In this document: one piece after another, positions 63,496-64,000 of the stretch
Layout of the letters: each line of letters starts with the position of its first letter
How positions within the stretch are numbered: the first letter of the stretch is position 1
Assembly (NCBI RefSeq): GCF_031191185.1
Contig: NZ_CP133464.1
Span: forward strand, 62,001 to 126,000
Source: Prevotella nigrescens
GTDB lineage: Bacteria; Bacteroidota; Bacteroidia; Bacteroidales; Bacteroidaceae
DNA length: 64,000 bases
Direction: 5' to 3'
Notes under the pieces: model-generated
Seen by the model: only the letters and a program-made list of their open reading frames with translations
What the model was told of the DNA's origin: nothing
The model's database searches: none
Made by a program: the position numbers and the translations under genes

Positions 63496-64000
63496 ATCCT
63501 TCGTGTTTCAGCCACTCCAAAGCATGCGGCAAGGCGTAATGAAGCTTGTCGATGCTCTTCAACGAATCGTGAAACGTAATGATAGACCCATTGCGTGCGT
63601 ACCTGCGGACGTTGCGGAGAACGTCGTGTCCCGTAAGCCATTTGGAGTAATCGCGGGTTACAAGGTCCCACATAACCACCCTGTACCTCCGTTTCACCCA
63701 CCGATAGACACTATGGCGGAGCCACCCATGCGGCGGACGGAAGAACTTTGACTTGATAAGGGCGTTGGCTTCGGTTACGTCAACGGCATAGGTAAGGGTG
63801 AAATGCTTGAACGAACCCAGGTGATGATAGGTGTGGTTGCCCACCAGATGCCCCCTGCGCACCACTTCTTCGTAGAGTTCAGGATACTTCCTTACGTTGT
63901 CGCCAACCACAAAGAAGGTTGCTTTCGCACCATATTTGTCGAGCGTGTCGAGTATGAAAGGCGTTGCTTCGGGTATCGGACCGTCGTCGAATGTGAGGTA
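63464..64000 (-). CDS. Polysaccharide deacetylase (NodB family), partial at 5' end
   Basis: The reading frame is open to the window edge at 64000; the true start is outside. Translation of 63911-64000 gives YLTFDDGPIPEATPFIL, with the NodB TFDDGP motif (catalytic Asp, metal-binding Asp), and GHLVGNHTYHHLG supplies the metal-binding His pair. Later motifs are RPPHGWLRHSV, MWDLVTRDYSKW and IITFHDSL. A carbohydrate esterase 4-type deacetylase of peptidoglycan or exopolysaccharide N-acetyl groups. It ends 32 bp inside queG. Confidence 0.88.
   Translation of the reverse strand, partial: YLTFDDGPIPEATPFILDTLDKYGAKATFFVVGDNVRKYPELYEEVVRRGHLVGNHTYHHLGSFKHFTLTYAVDVTEANALIKSKFFRPPHGWLRHSVYRWVKRRYRVVMWDLVTRDYSKWLTGHDVLRNVRRYARNGSIITFHDSLKSIDKLHYALPHALEWLKHEGYEFKIFKEGD

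Overview
This window looks like the chromosome of an anaerobic oral Bacteroidales bacterium, most likely Prevotella (P. intermedia/nigrescens group). The evidence is a C10 cysteine protease whose catalytic Cys and His match interpain A numbering, S46 and S9 dipeptidyl peptidases, secreted proteins ending in type IX secretion tails, Bacteroidetes-type promoters (TTTG, 19-20 nt, TAnnTTTG), and anaerobic class III ribonucleotide reductase. No rRNA, tRNA or CRISPR was seen.

Layout. 1-7798 is an accessory island of Rhs toxin/immunity modules read on the minus strand. It has two nearly identical copies of (161-aa exported immunity-like protein + Rhs core), two different Rhs C-terminal tips, and an IS982-like element inserted between an immunity gene and the last 47 bp of a deleted tip. 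At 7798 the island joins a truncated DUF4143 ATPase remnant. 8304-13203 (+) carries a SpmA-SpmB fusion, a flippase and DPP7. 13365-24872 holds a small barrel protein, a HutD protein, then minus-strand purD, DPP4, a THUMP RNA methyltransferase, rpoD, a Cys/Lys-rich exported protein and a methyltransferase. 25218-32042 (-) is a four-gene cluster (porin, imelysin, di-heme DUF1111 protein, CcsBA) that looks like an iron/haem-linked envelope system. 33261-35649 (+) is a set of small exported repeat proteins. 36029-43171 (-) encodes an interpain A-like protease and a 1488-aa adhesin, both with T9SS-type tails. 44185-49444 (+) has a transpeptidase-only PBP, a patatin and nrdDG. 50819-60364 (-) is a run of pepD, M23 peptidase, a 69-aa coupled gene, DUF4296 lipoprotein, lspA, dksA-like and ileS. 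A DUF438 hemerythrin/PAS protein, queG and a polysaccharide deacetylase cut by the window edge close the window.

The genes fit a proteolytic, haem-requiring, peptide-fermenting lifestyle: exported proteases and dipeptidyl peptidases (C10, S46, S9, C69) supply peptides, cytochrome maturation and the imelysin/di-heme cluster handle haem or iron, and LspA serves many lipoproteins.

The most unusual non-coding signal is a family of at least five intergenic arrays made of contiguous 22-bp quasi-palindromic units (GCAAAA-core-TTTTG-NNNN) whose cores vary between arrays and occur in both orientations. The most unusual coding signal is the Rhs module island, with exported immunity proteins and one tip carrying an L,D-transpeptidase-like Cys motif.
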